Below, in pieces: positions 25,253-33,719 of a DNA stretch of 64,000 bases. Location of the stretch: NCBI RefSeq assembly GCF_016598775.1, contig NZ_CP066802.1:496001-560000 (forward strand), in the 5' to 3' direction. How positions within the stretch are numbered: the stretch's first letter is position 1; each line of letters opens with the position of its first letter. The position numbers and the translations under genes are program-made. The notes beneath the pieces were generated by a model. The model was given only the letters and a program-made list of their open reading frames with translations, made no database searches and had not been told where the DNA came from. This stretch comes from Actinomyces weissii (GTDB lineage: Bacteria; Actinomycetota; Actinomycetes; Actinomycetales; Actinomycetaceae).

Positions 25253-26216
25253 TGGGGCCACCTCGCCGTCGGCCCAGCCTACCGGTGAGCCGACCCAGGC
25301 GCCCACCAGTACTCCCAGCGTGGAGGCTAGCCAGCCTGGTAAGCCCCCCGTGGTACGCCTGGACAGCACCCTGGGAGAGCGGCTCGTGCACCTGGACGTG
25401 GGTCCGGCGGTTCGTGTGGGGCAGCAGACGGTGGTGCGCCTGGAGGCCTCCGTGGACACTGGCGGCACGGCCCCCCTAAGCTTCGGAAGCTCCAGACTGA
25501 CGGACGTCTACCTGCTGTCCCTGGAGCAGTCCCTGGCCTGGCCCGTGCAGGACACCTCCTCCAAGGCGGCTCAGGGGGATACCGGCGGCGTGACCTCCCC
25601 AGGCAAGCCCCTGGTGGTATTCCCGGTCTTCGGGGCGCTGGGGGAGGGCCTCTCCCGGGTGCAGGTCCTGGTCCCCGGCTTCGGGGTGGCGCTGGACGTA
25701 CCGGTGGTCACCCCGGACCAGGCGGGATTTGACGCCCAGCAGGTGGTGTCCGCCGCGGTGCTGGACGCCGCGGACAAGGGGCCGCTGCCGGTGGAGTTCT
25801 TCTGCGGGGCGGCGGACGGCTCCTTCGACGTCGATCGTGGCCAGGACCAGGTCACCGTCAGCCTGGCCAATGACGTGACCTTCGCCGTCGACTCCGCCGA
25901 GCTCTCCGGGCAGGCGGACTCGGTGCTCGCCACCGTGGTGACAGAGCTGGGACGCTACCCCTCGGGTGGCTCCTTGAGCATCGTGGGCCACACCGACGAC
26001 GTCGCCGATGACGCCTACAACCAGACCCTCTCCGAGAAGCGGGCGCAGGCTGTCCACGGACGCCTGGGACAGCTGACCGACCTGTCCCAGTGGCAGGTCA
26101 CCGTCTCCGGGAAGGGAGAGTCCGAGCCCCGCGTACCAGGCACCACTGAGGAGGCTCGCGCCGCCAACCGGCGCGTCGAGCTCCAGGTCAGCCCGGCCAA
26201 GCCGGAGGAGGCCTAG
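25137..26216 (+). CDS. OmpA-domain lipoprotein 2, lacking its C-terminal domain
   Basis: The 359-residue paralogue of the preceding gene has the same SRRGVLL signal, lipobox LTGC, a Thr/Pro-rich linker, a beta-rich region and an intact OmpA_C domain (TFAVDSAEL ... VGHTDD ... LSEKRA ... ANRRVEL). It stops at TAG 26214-26216 right after the OmpA domain. The last domain present in both paralogues is missing from the frame, but its coding remains lie immediately downstream in another frame (26219-26530). The gene is therefore truncated by a deletion plus frameshift. The product could still be exported and bind peptidoglycan. GTG at 25137 has AGGAG 8 nt upstream. Confidence 0.82.
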   Translation: MGGLSRRGVLLGSVAVGVPLLTGCGGKKVPGGEAGGGHSGATSPSAQPTGEPTQAPTSTPSVEASQPGKPPVVRLDSTLGERLVHLDVGPAVRVGQQTVVRLEASVDTGGTAPLSFGSSRLTDVYLLSLEQSLAWPVQDTSSKAAQGDTGGVTSPGKPLVVFPVFGALGEGLSRVQVLVPGFGVALDVPVVTPDQAGFDAQQVVSAAVLDAADKGPLPVEFFCGAADGSFDVDRGQDQVTVSLANDVTFAVDSAELSGQADSVLATVVTELGRYPSGGSLSIVGHTDDVADDAYNQTLSEKRAQAVHGRLGQLTDLSQWQVTVSGKGESEPRVPGTTEEARAANRRVELQVSPAKPEEA

Positions 26217-26218
26217 GC

Positions 26219-26530
26219 CTCCCAGAGCCCTGGGGGAGCCGTTGGGAGGGTGCCAACAGCCCCGCTACCGGGGGCACCGCGGCGTTGACGCTGCTTTCAG
26301 GCGGCGTGCGCTACCTGCCCGCGGACCTGCGGCTGGCCAGCGGTCAGCGCCCGCTGCTCTCCATGAACATCTACGGCCAGGTAGGCACCCAGGGGCCTCT
26401 GGTCCTGCCGGTCATCTGGGCCGACCCAGGAACCGACACCGTCACCCTGGACCTGCCAGGCGCCAGCCAGAAGGAGTCGGTGCGTGGAGCGATCGGCCGC
26501 CTGAACCGTGTGCCGGTGAAGCAGGGCTGA
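26219..26530 (+). pseudogene. Out-of-frame remnant of the C-terminal domain of lipoprotein 2
   Basis: Read from about 26219 in the frame two bases off the upstream gene, the DNA encodes 'LPEPWGSRWEG ... ALTLLSGGVRYLPADL ... LPVIWADPGTDTVTLDLPGA ... IGRLNRVPVKQG'. This aligns with the C-terminus of lipoprotein 1 (LPSPFFYRWGDG ... SLTLLKGGVRYLAADY ... LPVVWPDPGGDTVTVDLPGA ... ICRLTDVPVVQG). About 90 codons present in lipoprotein 1 between the OmpA domain and this block are missing. There is no ribosome site, so it is probably untranslated. Confidence 0.82.
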
Positions 26531-26577
26531 CCCGGAGCGGCTCTCCTCCTCCCTGGGCCCAGGCCGTCGCGTGCGGC

Positions 26578-27276
26578 TCAGTCCACCGCCCAGGCCCAGG
26601 AGAGCCAGGCCCCGCAGCACAGGTAGGGGCCGAAGGCCAGCACGTCCTTGCGCCCAACCAGCCGGAAGGCCAGGAGCGCCAGCGCCACCACGCCGCCGAT
26701 GAAGAAGCCCAGCACCAGGCCCGCCACCACCGCCCAGGGGGACAGCGCCCCCAGCCACAGGCCGAGTACCGCCACTAGCTTGGCGTCGCCCATGCCCATC
26801 CCGGAAGGCAGCATGGTCATGACCAGCAGGACCGTGAAGGTGGCTACGGCGCTCAGCAGTCCGCGCCCCAGCGGCCATACCGCCTCCGGCAGGGGCGCCC
26901 CGGCCACCGCCCTGGCGATGGCGAGCGCCACCAGGGCGGTGGTCACCCAGGCCCCAGCGGCCAGCAGCAGGCGGTTGGGCAGGCGGTGGCATACGGCGTC
27001 GGTGCTGGCGGCCACCCCGAGCAGGGCGATGACGGGCAGGGCCACCAGCCCCATCCAGCCGGCCTCCGTACGCCACACCCACCAGGCGGAGGCGGCGGTG
27101 GCGGCCAGGGCCAGCAGAGCCTGGGGCAGTCGGTCTAGGAACCTGGTCCCCCGGACCGGCACGTCCGGGCTGAGAGCCTCCACGTAGCTGCGGGCAAAGG
27201 CGGAGGCGGGCAGCGCGGCCAGCAGGGTGCTCGCCAGCACCAGCGCCGTCAGGGTCAGGGGGAACAGCACCGGCAA
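26578..27276 (-). CDS. A24-family prepilin peptidase
   Basis: Prepilin peptidases cut the leader of type IV or Flp-type pilins at the inner face of the membrane. The 232-residue polytopic protein carries both catalytic aspartates of the family: one in 'STDAVCHRLPN' and one in the GxGD-type motif 'GMGMGDAKL'. The N-terminal methyltransferase domain with its cysteines, found in classical PilD, is absent, so this is the short TadV/CpaA-like form. No pilin or assembly ATPase gene is in the window. It is antisense to the surrounding ribosomal-operon direction, 22 bp from the next minus-strand gene. Confidence 0.88.
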   Translation of the reverse strand: MPVLFPLTLTALVLASTLLAALPASAFARSYVEALSPDVPVRGTRFLDRLPQALLALAATAASAWWVWRTEAGWMGLVALPVIALLGVAASTDAVCHRLPNRLLLAAGAWVTTALVALAIARAVAGAPLPEAVWPLGRGLLSAVATFTVLLVMTMLPSGMGMGDAKLVAVLGLWLGALSPWAVVAGLVLGFFIGGVVALALLAFRLVGRKDVLAFGPYLCCGAWLSWAWAVD

Positions 27277-27297
27277 ACTGTCTCACAGGTGTCGTGG

Positions 27298-27832
27298 CTA
27301 GTACCCGGACCGGGCTGGGGCTCCATCTGCCTCCCCCCCGCTCCTGCTGGCGGGGCGGGCCCAGGGCCACGGCTGCGCCTGTGCTGATCCCCAGCCTGGC
27401 CGCCCAGCCTGCGGGCAGCTCCAGCACCGCGTAGGCGCGCAGCCTGGGCAGGCCGATGCTACCGGGGCGCATCAGGCGCACGCAGAGGACCTGGCCGCGG
27501 CGGGTCACGTGGACTACGTCAATCGGGTACCTCATGCCTATGCAGTGCACGGCGGCGCAACGGGTGATCCACAGGGCTCCGGCCAGGCTGTCCGTGCCCC
27601 GCAGGCCCTGACGGCGTTCCTGAGCGCTGCGGGCTGCTAGGTGGAAGCCGTCTAGGGAGCCGCCTCCCAGGGCAGGTCCAGCCTCCACGGGGAGTACCTG
27701 GGGAGGCGGGGGGATCTGCCCCTGGCAGCCTGGGGCAGCCCCCTTTAGCCTCGGGGAGACGTCCGGTTTCCGAACGTCCCGGCTGCCCCGGTTCCCGCAA
27801 ACCAGGGCGCACAAGCCGTCATGGTTCCACAT
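27298..27832 (-). CDS. DUF192 family protein, 3' end unresolved (possible frameshift)
   Basis: The frame encodes a full DUF192 (COG1430) domain: 'LDGFHLAARSAQERRQGLRG', 'ALWITRCAAVHCIGMRYPID' and 'VLRLMRPGSIGLPRLRAY...VLELPAGWAARLGI'-like sequence. The function of the family is unknown; it is often found next to prepilin peptidase or pilus genes in actinobacteria, as here. After the domain the frame has no stop until 26297, which would overlap the whole peptidase gene. A one-base shift at or before the C7 run near 27332-27338 would instead reach a TAG at 27298-27300, just before the peptidase start. The start is also uncertain: ATG 27832 or GTG 27688. Confidence 0.55.
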
Positions 27833-27913
27833 AGGTGCTGAGAACCGGTTTGTCGGGCGGTAGGTTCAGTGCCAGCCTTTACTTGAAACGGTTAACGATC
27901 CCCGGAGACCCCA

Positions 27914-30496
27914 ATGACGACATCTGCAAACTCTCCTGCGTCTGCTCCCTTGCGCCGGTTGGGTAGTGCCTACGTCCTCCTGGACCGCATCGGTTCCGGT
28001 GCCCAAGGTGAGGTCTGGCGTGCGCAGCGTGCCGAGGACGCCTCCGGCCTCTGGGACCCGGTCGGGGCCGACACCAGCGCGCCCGGCGTCCACGAGGAGC
28101 TGGCGGCCAAGGTGCTGCGCGCTGAGATAGCCTCCCAGCCCGGCGTCCTGGAACGGTTCCTGGGAGAACGTGCCACCCTGATGCGTATCCGGTCCCGGTC
28201 GGTGGTGGCGGTGCGTGACCTGGTGGTGGAGGGGGACACCTTCGCCATCCTCATGGACCTGGTGGACGGCGGTGACCTGCGCGGGTACCTGGCGGAGCGC
28301 GGCGCGCTGCCCCCGGCTGAGGTGGCCCGCTTGGGCGCCCTGATCGCGGAGGGACTGGCTGCTGTGCACGCGGTGGGCGTGCTGCACCGGGACATCAAGC
28401 CCGCTAACGTGCTGCTGGAGCGGCACGCTGAGGGGGAGTCGGTGGTACCCCGTCTGGCGGACTTCGGGGTGGCAAGGATCTGTGAGGCGGTGGGTGCCAC
28501 CACCTCCACCAGCGCTATCGGCACTCCCCTGTACATGGCCCCGGAGGTGCTGACCGGCAAGGTTCCTCCACTGACCGCTGACGTCTACTCCCTGGGAGTG
28601 ATGCTCTACGAGATGGCCTGCGGGGTACCTCCGTTCAAGGGGAGCACTCCACAGGTCCTGGCCAGCCACGCACGTCATACCCCGGGGCGCCCCGAAGGGA
28701 TCCCGGACGCGCTGTGGGAGCTGATCCTGGCCATGCAGTCCAAGCAGGCTGCTGACCGGCCGAGCGCCGCTGAGGTCGCTGAGCGCCTGCGGCTGCTGGA
28801 GCCCTCGCTGCGGGAGATCCCGGCGGCTCCACGGCTCAGCACCCCGCTGCCCGCGACCCGCGCCCACAACCCCTTTGAGTGGGACCCGCAGGAGCCTGCG
28901 GCGGCGGGTACGGCAGGTGCAGTCCGGGAAGCCACCCTGGTGGAGCCGTCGGCAGCGGTACCAGCCGGGACCGCTGCCGGCTACGGGCTCTACGGCGGTG
29001 TCCAGGCAGGAGCGTCCGTAGGCTCCCCGCAGGCGGTGGCCTCCCCTTCCCAGGCCTACGGGATGCCTCAGGGAAGCAGGCTGAGTACAGGCTACGGGAC
29101 CGCGCCGCTCTCCGGCCCGGTGGCTACCTCCGTACTGCCCCCTGCGGGAGGCAGCCCGGCGCCTGCCGCGGTCTCCTACGGCTCCTCCCCGGCGCCCTTC
29201 GCGGCGGCTGGCCTCACACCTGCCGGCCCTACCCCCAGGCGGGGCCGGGCCGGGCTGGTGGCCGCGCTGGTGGCGGTCCTGGCGCTCACGGGCACCGGGA
29301 TCGGGGGCTACTGGCTCTACAACCGCTGGGGGGGTGCTGGCAGCGGTGGCGCGGTGCTGGGCCTCCCCCTGCACGCCAAGCTGCAGGAGAGCCAGCGGAT
29401 CGCGGACGTGTCCAGAATCAGGCTCTCCCCGAACGAGCGGGTCCTGGCCACCGAGAACCTCGGTGACTGGAGCCTGCGGGACCTGGACAGCGACGACCAG
29501 GCGGCTTTCTGGAAGGGGCACTGCTCGAGCGGCTACTTCTTCACCAACGACACCTTTGCCTGTGAGGAGACCGGTGGTAAGCGGCAGTTCATCGGCCTGG
29601 ACGGGCAGCCCAGCTCCCTGGAGCTCTCCAAGGGCACGGAGGTGCTGGGAACCACTGGGGACCTGGCGATCGTCCGCGAAGGCTCGTACAAAGGCTCCCT
29701 GGTGGCCCTGGACGGCTCCGGCAACCAGGTCTGGCGGCTAGACGGCGGCTACACCGAGGCCTGGGTGTCCAAGGACTTCATCCTGACCTATGAGGACGGC
29801 TCCGGGCGTATGCAGGTGATTAAGGCCGCCAACGGCGCTATCCGCCTGTCGCAGCCGGTTGAGAAGACCCCTGAATGGGACAAGCCCCGCCCAGGCGGCA
29901 TCGATATCCTCGTCGGTGGGCAGGGCTTCCTGGTGGAGGGCTCGCCTTCCGTGGTCTATGACGCTGAGGGAAACTCCTTGGGGGAGGTCGCCACCGAGAA
30001 CGGCCTGCCCACCAGCTGGCGGGCCCAGGACCCGACCTCGGCGGCTGACATGAAGAAGGCGCTGGAATCGGTGCCGCAGGACTCCGGCCGCTATGAGCGG
30101 GTGCTGCTGGTCTCCGGCGGTGAGTCCCTGGCCCTGTCCCTGGACACGAACGCCTGTACGGCCAACGTAATGGGCAAGGAGGGTACCGGCTTCGCCGCCC
30201 CCCAGCGCACTGAGGGAGAGCCCTGCACGATCACGCCTATAGGCATCATCGCCGACGGCGCCGGGGTGGTCTTCTCTACAGGCAAGAGCTCCTCCAGGCA
30301 GGGTGCCACCGGTGACCAGGTGGTGGCCTACGACCGCAAGACCGGGGAGCAGACCTGGCAGGTCAAGGGGACCCTGGTCACGGCCTTGTCGCAGCACCCT
30401 AAGGCCAGCGGCACCATGGCCAAGTCCCGGCGCCTGCTGGTACGTGAGGGCGGGGACTACGGTGACCTGGTGCTGTACACCGTCGTCGCCAGCTGA
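27914..30496 (+). CDS. Receptor Ser/Thr protein kinase with extracellular beta-propeller-like domain
   Basis: The 860-residue protein starts with a PknB-type kinase domain (about 18-295): glycine loop GSGAQGEV (27-34), Lys66, catalytic HRDIKPANVLL (Asp160), DFGVAR (Asp183) and a Thr/Ser-rich activation loop. A Pro/Ala/Gly/Ser-rich juxtamembrane region follows, then one membrane helix at about 444-466. The extracellular part of about 380 residues has repeated 'LVALDGSGNQVWRLDGG' and 'VVAYDRKTGEQTWQV' units of the PQQ/WD-like propeller type, so it probably senses an external signal or wall ligand. A weak GGAGA precedes the ATG at 27914. The gene lies between lipoprotein genes that may act in the same pathway. 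Confidence 0.93.
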   Translation: MTTSANSPASAPLRRLGSAYVLLDRIGSGAQGEVWRAQRAEDASGLWDPVGADTSAPGVHEELAAKVLRAEIASQPGVLERFLGERATLMRIRSRSVVAVRDLVVEGDTFAILMDLVDGGDLRGYLAERGALPPAEVARLGALIAEGLAAVHAVGVLHRDIKPANVLLERHAEGESVVPRLADFGVARICEAVGATTSTSAIGTPLYMAPEVLTGKVPPLTADVYSLGVMLYEMACGVPPFKGSTPQVLASHARHTPGRPEGIPDALWELILAMQSKQAADRPSAAEVAERLRLLEPSLREIPAAPRLSTPLPATRAHNPFEWDPQEPAAAGTAGAVREATLVEPSAAVPAGTAAGYGLYGGVQAGASVGSPQAVASPSQAYGMPQGSRLSTGYGTAPLSGPVATSVLPPAGGSPAPAAVSYGSSPAPFAAAGLTPAGPTPRRGRAGLVAALVAVLALTGTGIGGYWLYNRWGGAGSGGAVLGLPLHAKLQESQRIADVSRIRLSPNERVLATENLGDWSLRDLDSDDQAAFWKGHCSSGYFFTNDTFACEETGGKRQFIGLDGQPSSLELSKGTEVLGTTGDLAIVREGSYKGSLVALDGSGNQVWRLDGGYTEAWVSKDFILTYEDGSGRMQVIKAANGAIRLSQPVEKTPEWDKPRPGGIDILVGGQGFLVEGSPSVVYDAEGNSLGEVATENGLPTSWRAQDPTSAADMKKALESVPQDSGRYERVLLVSGGESLALSLDTNACTANVMGKEGTGFAAPQRTEGEPCTITPIGIIADGAGVVFSTGKSSSRQGATGDQVVAYDRKTGEQTWQVKGTLVTALSQHPKASGTMAKSRRLLVREGGDYGDLVLYTVVAS

Positions 30497-30574
30497 GTCC
30501 CTGGACCCGCGCGCAGCCTGTCCACCTGTTCTCTGAGGTACTTCTGAAGCGTCAACCTAAGGAGCTGGTCCCTG

Positions 30575-32134
30575 ATGGTCCTGGTCTCTAGACGAGCCAC
30601 GATCCTGGCCTCCCTGGCTGCGGCTGGCATACCAGTCCTGGCAGCCTGTAGCAAGGACGCCCAGGGTGTTGCTGACGGCGCTGCCACGGCCACCCCGAGC
30701 GCGGCAGCCGTCCCGGCCAATGCCGACGGGGTCAGCGTGCGGACCTCCTTGGGCGGCCAGGTATGGGACGTGCATGTCGGTCCCGCGGTGGTACGCGACG
30801 GCCTGACTGTGCTGCGGGTGGCCTACAGCCCGTCGGCTGGGGAGAAGGTGACCCTGGGGGCCGGGCTGCTACAGGACGGGAGCTCGCTGCCCCTTGGGGG
30901 CCTGCGGCTACTGTCCCTGCCCCGCTCCGTCATGTACCCGGTGATCGGGGGCTACCAGCCCAGCCGTTTCAGCTCCGCGAGCGTCGGGGAGTGGATCCAG
31001 GTCTTCCCGGTCTACAACGCCTTGCCGGAGGGACTGGACAGCGTGGAGGTGATGGTGCCGCGCAGCGGGGTGGTCCTGGGGGTGCCGGTGGTGGCGCCGA
31101 GCCAGGCTGGCTTCGACCTGGACGAGGTGCTGCGCGAGGCCAAGGTGGACCGTTCCGCTGAGGGGAGCTACCGGATCATCACGCGCCGGCTGGTGGCTGA
31201 CGGCTCCGCCGACACCAAGGAGGACGAGGGCGTCACCACGGTGACCATCAGCGGGGACGTGACCTTCGACCCCGGCTCGGCGACCCTGTCAGCCCAGGCG
31301 GACGCGGTGCTGGCCTCGGTGGTGGAGCAGGTGGGGCGCTTCCCCTCCGGCGGCACCATGGAGGTCACCGGCCACACCGACGACGTGCTCGACGACGCCT
31401 CCAACCAGATCCTCTCCGAGCAGCGCGCCCAGGCCGTGGCCCAGCGGCTGGGCCAGCTGACCTCCCTGAGCGCCTGGACCCAGACCGTCTCCGGCAAGGG
31501 GGAGACGGCGCCGCGCGTCCCCAACGACTCGGAGGAGAACCGGCAGCTCAACCGGCGGGTGGAGGTGCTGCTCACCCCGGTCAAGCCCGAGGAGGGGCAG
31601 CAGGGGCGGACGGGCCAGCCCACGGCCCCACCGACAGGGCCGGGTCAGCAGCCGGCGGCGCGCGGGCCGGTCGGCACCGGCAAGGACGGTGTGGACGTGC
31701 AGTACGAGGGGAGCACCATCCACGTGTGGATGGACAAGGTGACCCGTGTGAACGGCTTCCTGGTGGGAGAGGTGCTAATGCGCTCCGCCACCGACGTCGA
31801 GCTCCCGTACGGCTCCCTGGTCCTGCCTAGCTCCTTCAGCAGCACCATCAAGTGGGGAGACCGCTTCTCCCGGGTGTGCAGCCTGACGCTCCTGAAGGGC
31901 AACGTGTACCTGCCGGTGGCGGCCTACCTGGTGGGCGGGGAGGAGACCTACCCGCTGTCCGGGGCCGTGCCGGTGAGGATCAAGGGCGGAGGTGAGCCGG
32001 TGCGCCTGCCCGCCGTGTGGCCGGACACCGGCGAGGACAAGGTGGTGCTGGACCTGCCCGGCTTGAAGCAGGCCGACACCTCCGATGCGGTGCTCGCCCT
32101 GCGTCTGACTGATATCCCGGTGGAGCAGGCCTGA
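30575..32134 (+). CDS. OmpA-domain lipoprotein 3
   Basis: The third paralogue (519 residues) has a signal with SRRATIL and lipobox LAAC, a short linker, the beta region ([18 protein letters not shown]), an OmpA_C domain ([10 protein letters not shown] ... [22 protein letters not shown] ... LNRRVEVL) and an intact C-terminal domain ([16 protein letters not shown] ... [15 protein letters not shown]). It lacks the duplicated promoter segment of genes 1 and 2 and follows the kinase gene by 78 bp with AAGGAG upstream, so it is probably cotranscribed with it. That link suggests the lipoproteins and kinase work together at the cell wall. The pairing is inferred from layout alone. Confidence 0.86.
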   Translation: MVLVSRRATILASLAAAGIPVLAACSKDAQGVADGAATATPSAAAVPANADGVSVRTSLGGQVWDVHVGPAVVRDGLTVLRVAYSPSAGEKVTLGAGLLQDGSSLPLGGLRLLSLPRSVMYPVIGGYQPSRFSSASVGEWIQVFPVYNALPEGLDSVEVMVPRSGVVLGVPVVAPSQAGFDLDEVLREAKVDRSAEGSYRIITRRLVADGSADTKEDEGVTTVTISGDVTFDPGSATLSAQADAVLASVVEQVGRFPSGGTMEVTGHTDDVLDDASNQILSEQRAQAVAQRLGQLTSLSAWTQTVSGKGETAPRVPNDSEENRQLNRRVEVLLTPVKPEEGQQGRTGQPTAPPTGPGQQPAARGPVGTGKDGVDVQYEGSTIHVWMDKVTRVNGFLVGEVLMRSATDVELPYGSLVLPSSFSSTIKWGDRFSRVCSLTLLKGNVYLPVAAYLVGGEETYPLSGAVPVRIKGGGEPVRLPAVWPDTGEDKVVLDLPGLKQADTSDAVLALRLTDIPVEQA

Positions 32135-32213
32135 GAGGGCGCCTAGGCCCGTCGGAGACCATCCGCCGCCAGGGGACGTGAGCGATTGCACCACGCTGGG
32201 GCGGGGGGCCGGC

Positions 32214-32244
32214 TTGCGCCTTCGCCCGGCTGCCGAGATAGGGT
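32214..32244 (+). promoter_or_regulatory. Putative rplJ promoter
   Basis: TTGCGC (32214-32219) and TAGGGT (32239-32244), 19 bp apart. The spacing is long, but transcription would start at about 32250, exactly at the 5' edge of the predicted L10 leader fold. Confidence 0.4.
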
Positions 32245-32248
32245 TGGC

Positions 32249-32380
32249 CCTGCCAAAGACCGCCGGTTCCTCGTCAACGGGGCCAAGTCCAACCTGGTTG
32301 GAGCCAGCGCAGGTGAGCCTAACGAGATCCTTCCGTGTATGCGGACTGCGAGCCCCGTGCCCACCGGCGCGGGGCTCTTT
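32249..32380 (+). ncRNA. Ribosomal protein L10 leader
   Basis: The leader contains the 'CCAAAGACCGCCGGTT' block that I recognise from actinobacterial L10 leaders. A closing helix CCTGC (32249-32253)/GCAGG (32309-32313) encloses a CCAAC-CTG-GTTGG hairpin, as expected for the autoregulatory RNA bound by the L10-L12 complex. A terminator-like hairpin follows at 32350. The structure was paired by eye. Confidence 0.65.
32350..32380 (+). terminator. Attenuator hairpin in the rplJ leader
   Basis: GAGCCCCG (32350-32357) pairs with CGGGGCTC (32370-32377), directly followed by TTT. It lies 38 nt upstream of the rplJ start and is well placed for attenuation controlled by L10 binding to the leader. Confidence 0.65.
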
Positions 32381-32417
32381 CGCGCAGGGCCGGCGGATGA
32401 CCACGGAAGGAGGGCCC

Positions 32418-32939
32418 ATGGCAAGGCCTGACAAGGAGGCAGCGGTTGCTGAGATCGCGGACCGGTTCCGCGACGCCAGCGCTGTCCTGCTGACTGAGTA
32501 CCGGGGCATGAGCGTCGCCCAGCTCAAGGAGCTGCGCCGTTCCCTCGCCGGTAACGCCGAGTACGCCGTGGTGAAGAACACGCTTGCCGCGATCGCCGCC
32601 CGCCAGACCGGGCTGGAGGCCTTCGCGGACGACCTTAAGGGTCCCACGGCCCTGGCCTTCGTCACCGGGGAGCCGGTTGAGGCCGCCAAGGCGCTGCGTA
32701 ACTTCGCCAAGGACAACCAGCAGCTCGTTATCAAGGGCGGCTTCATGGACGGCAAGGTCCTGGGCGCCGCTGATGTCGACAAGCTGGCCTCGCTCGAGTC
32801 CCGTGAGGTGCTGCTGGCCAAGGCTGCGGGCGCTATGAAGGCGTCCCTGTCCAAGGCGGCCTACCTCTTCGTTGCGCCCGCCTCCAAGGCGGTCCGCACT
32901 GTCGACGCCCTGCGCGACAAGCAGGAGCAGGCGGCCTGA
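32418..32939 (+). CDS. rplJ: 50S ribosomal protein L10 (uL10)
   Basis: L10 is the base of the ribosomal stalk, binding 23S rRNA and several L7/L12 dimers. The 173-residue protein has the family start '[12 protein letters not shown]', '[19 protein letters not shown]', 'YAVVKNTLA' and 'LKGPTALAF'. The ATG at 32418 is supported by GGAAGGAGGG 4 nt upstream. It is separated from rplA by more than 9 kb and has its own leader, so stalk protein synthesis is controlled independently here. Confidence 0.98.
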   Translation: MARPDKEAAVAEIADRFRDASAVLLTEYRGMSVAQLKELRRSLAGNAEYAVVKNTLAAIAARQTGLEAFADDLKGPTALAFVTGEPVEAAKALRNFAKDNQQLVIKGGFMDGKVLGAADVDKLASLESREVLLAKAAGAMKASLSKAAYLFVAPASKAVRTVDALRDKQEQAA

Positions 32940-33024
32940 GCGTCGCCCGCGTCAGAACCACAACCCCAGCCTGTGCTGAGATACAGACGGTGCAGGACCC
33001 CATATCCAGGAAGGAACGCCCATC

Positions 33025-33414
33025 ATGGCGAAGCTGACCACTGACGAGCTCATCGAGGCTTTCAAGGAGCTCACCCTCATCGAGTTGTCCGAGTTCGTGA
33101 AGGCCTTCGAGGAGACCTTCGACGTCACCGCCGCCGCCCCGGCTGCCGTGGCCGTTGCCGCCGCCCCGGCTGCTGGCGGCGAGGCCGCCGCCGCTGAGGA
33201 GAAGGACGAGTTCGACGTCATCCTCGAGTCCGCTGGCGACAAGAAGATCCAGGTCATCAAGGAGGTGCGCGCCCTGACCTCCCTCGGCCTGAAGGAGGCC
33301 AAGGAGCTCGTGGACGGCGCCCCCAAGCCCGTCCTCGAGGGCGCCAACAAGGAGGCCGCCGAGAAGGCCAAGGCTCAGCTCGAGGGCGCTGGCGCCACCG
33401 TCACCCTCAAGTGA
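33025..33414 (+). CDS. rplL: 50S ribosomal protein L7/L12 (bL12)
   Basis: L7/L12 dimers on the stalk recruit translation GTPases. The 129-residue protein shows the N-terminal dimerisation helices ([22 protein letters not shown]), the Ala-rich hinge (about 35-60) and the factor-binding C-terminal domain ([36 protein letters not shown]). AGGAAGGAA precedes the ATG. It is 85 bp after rplJ and followed by a strong terminator, so read-through to rpoB is limited. Confidence 0.98.
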   Translation: MAKLTTDELIEAFKELTLIELSEFVKAFEETFDVTAAAPAAVAVAAAPAAGGEAAAAEEKDEFDVILESAGDKKIQVIKEVRALTSLGLKEAKELVDGAPKPVLEGANKEAAEKAKAQLEGAGATVTLK

Positions 33415-33476
33415 GTCCTGCCCCGCCGTCGGGGGTGCTGCGCTGACAGCAGCCTGACGGTAGGGGAACGTGCTCC

Positions 33477-33519
33477 AGCCCTGCCCCGTCCACCACTGGT
33501 GGGCGGGGCAGGGCTTTTT
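33477..33519 (+). terminator. Strong intrinsic terminator after rplL
   Basis: An 18-bp helix, including one G-T pair, runs from 33477-33494 to 33498-33515 with an ACT triloop, closed by AGCCC/GGGCT and followed by TTTTT (33515-33519). It is the best intrinsic terminator in the window. Confidence 0.92.
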
Positions 33520-33719
33520 GTCTGCCGGTAGACCGTGGCGGCGAGTGGCGCCCTGGGCCCCGGTGGTGGCCACCCTGAACCGGGCATGATGAATGTAACT
33601 GTGAGGTTGCGGCCATAACGGAACGGTTGCGGTGGTGCGTCCGGAGGCTCGGTGGTTAGATGTGGGCATTCCCTAGCGGTGCCAACGAAGGTGCCGTTTT
33701 CCCCGCCCAGGAGACCTCC
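33520..33719. other. Gap between the rplL terminator and the LAXTG protein gene
   Basis: About 200 bp without a gene. GGTTGCGG occurs twice (near 33605 and 33626) and might be part of a promoter for the downstream gene, but no hexamer pair at proper spacing stands out. Confidence 0.3.

Noticed and set aside
23171..32417. The block between rplA and rplJ as a mobile element
   Set aside because: No transposase, integrase, terminal inverted repeats or target duplication is visible, and base composition is similar to the surroundings apart from the less biased 5' ends of the lipoprotein genes.
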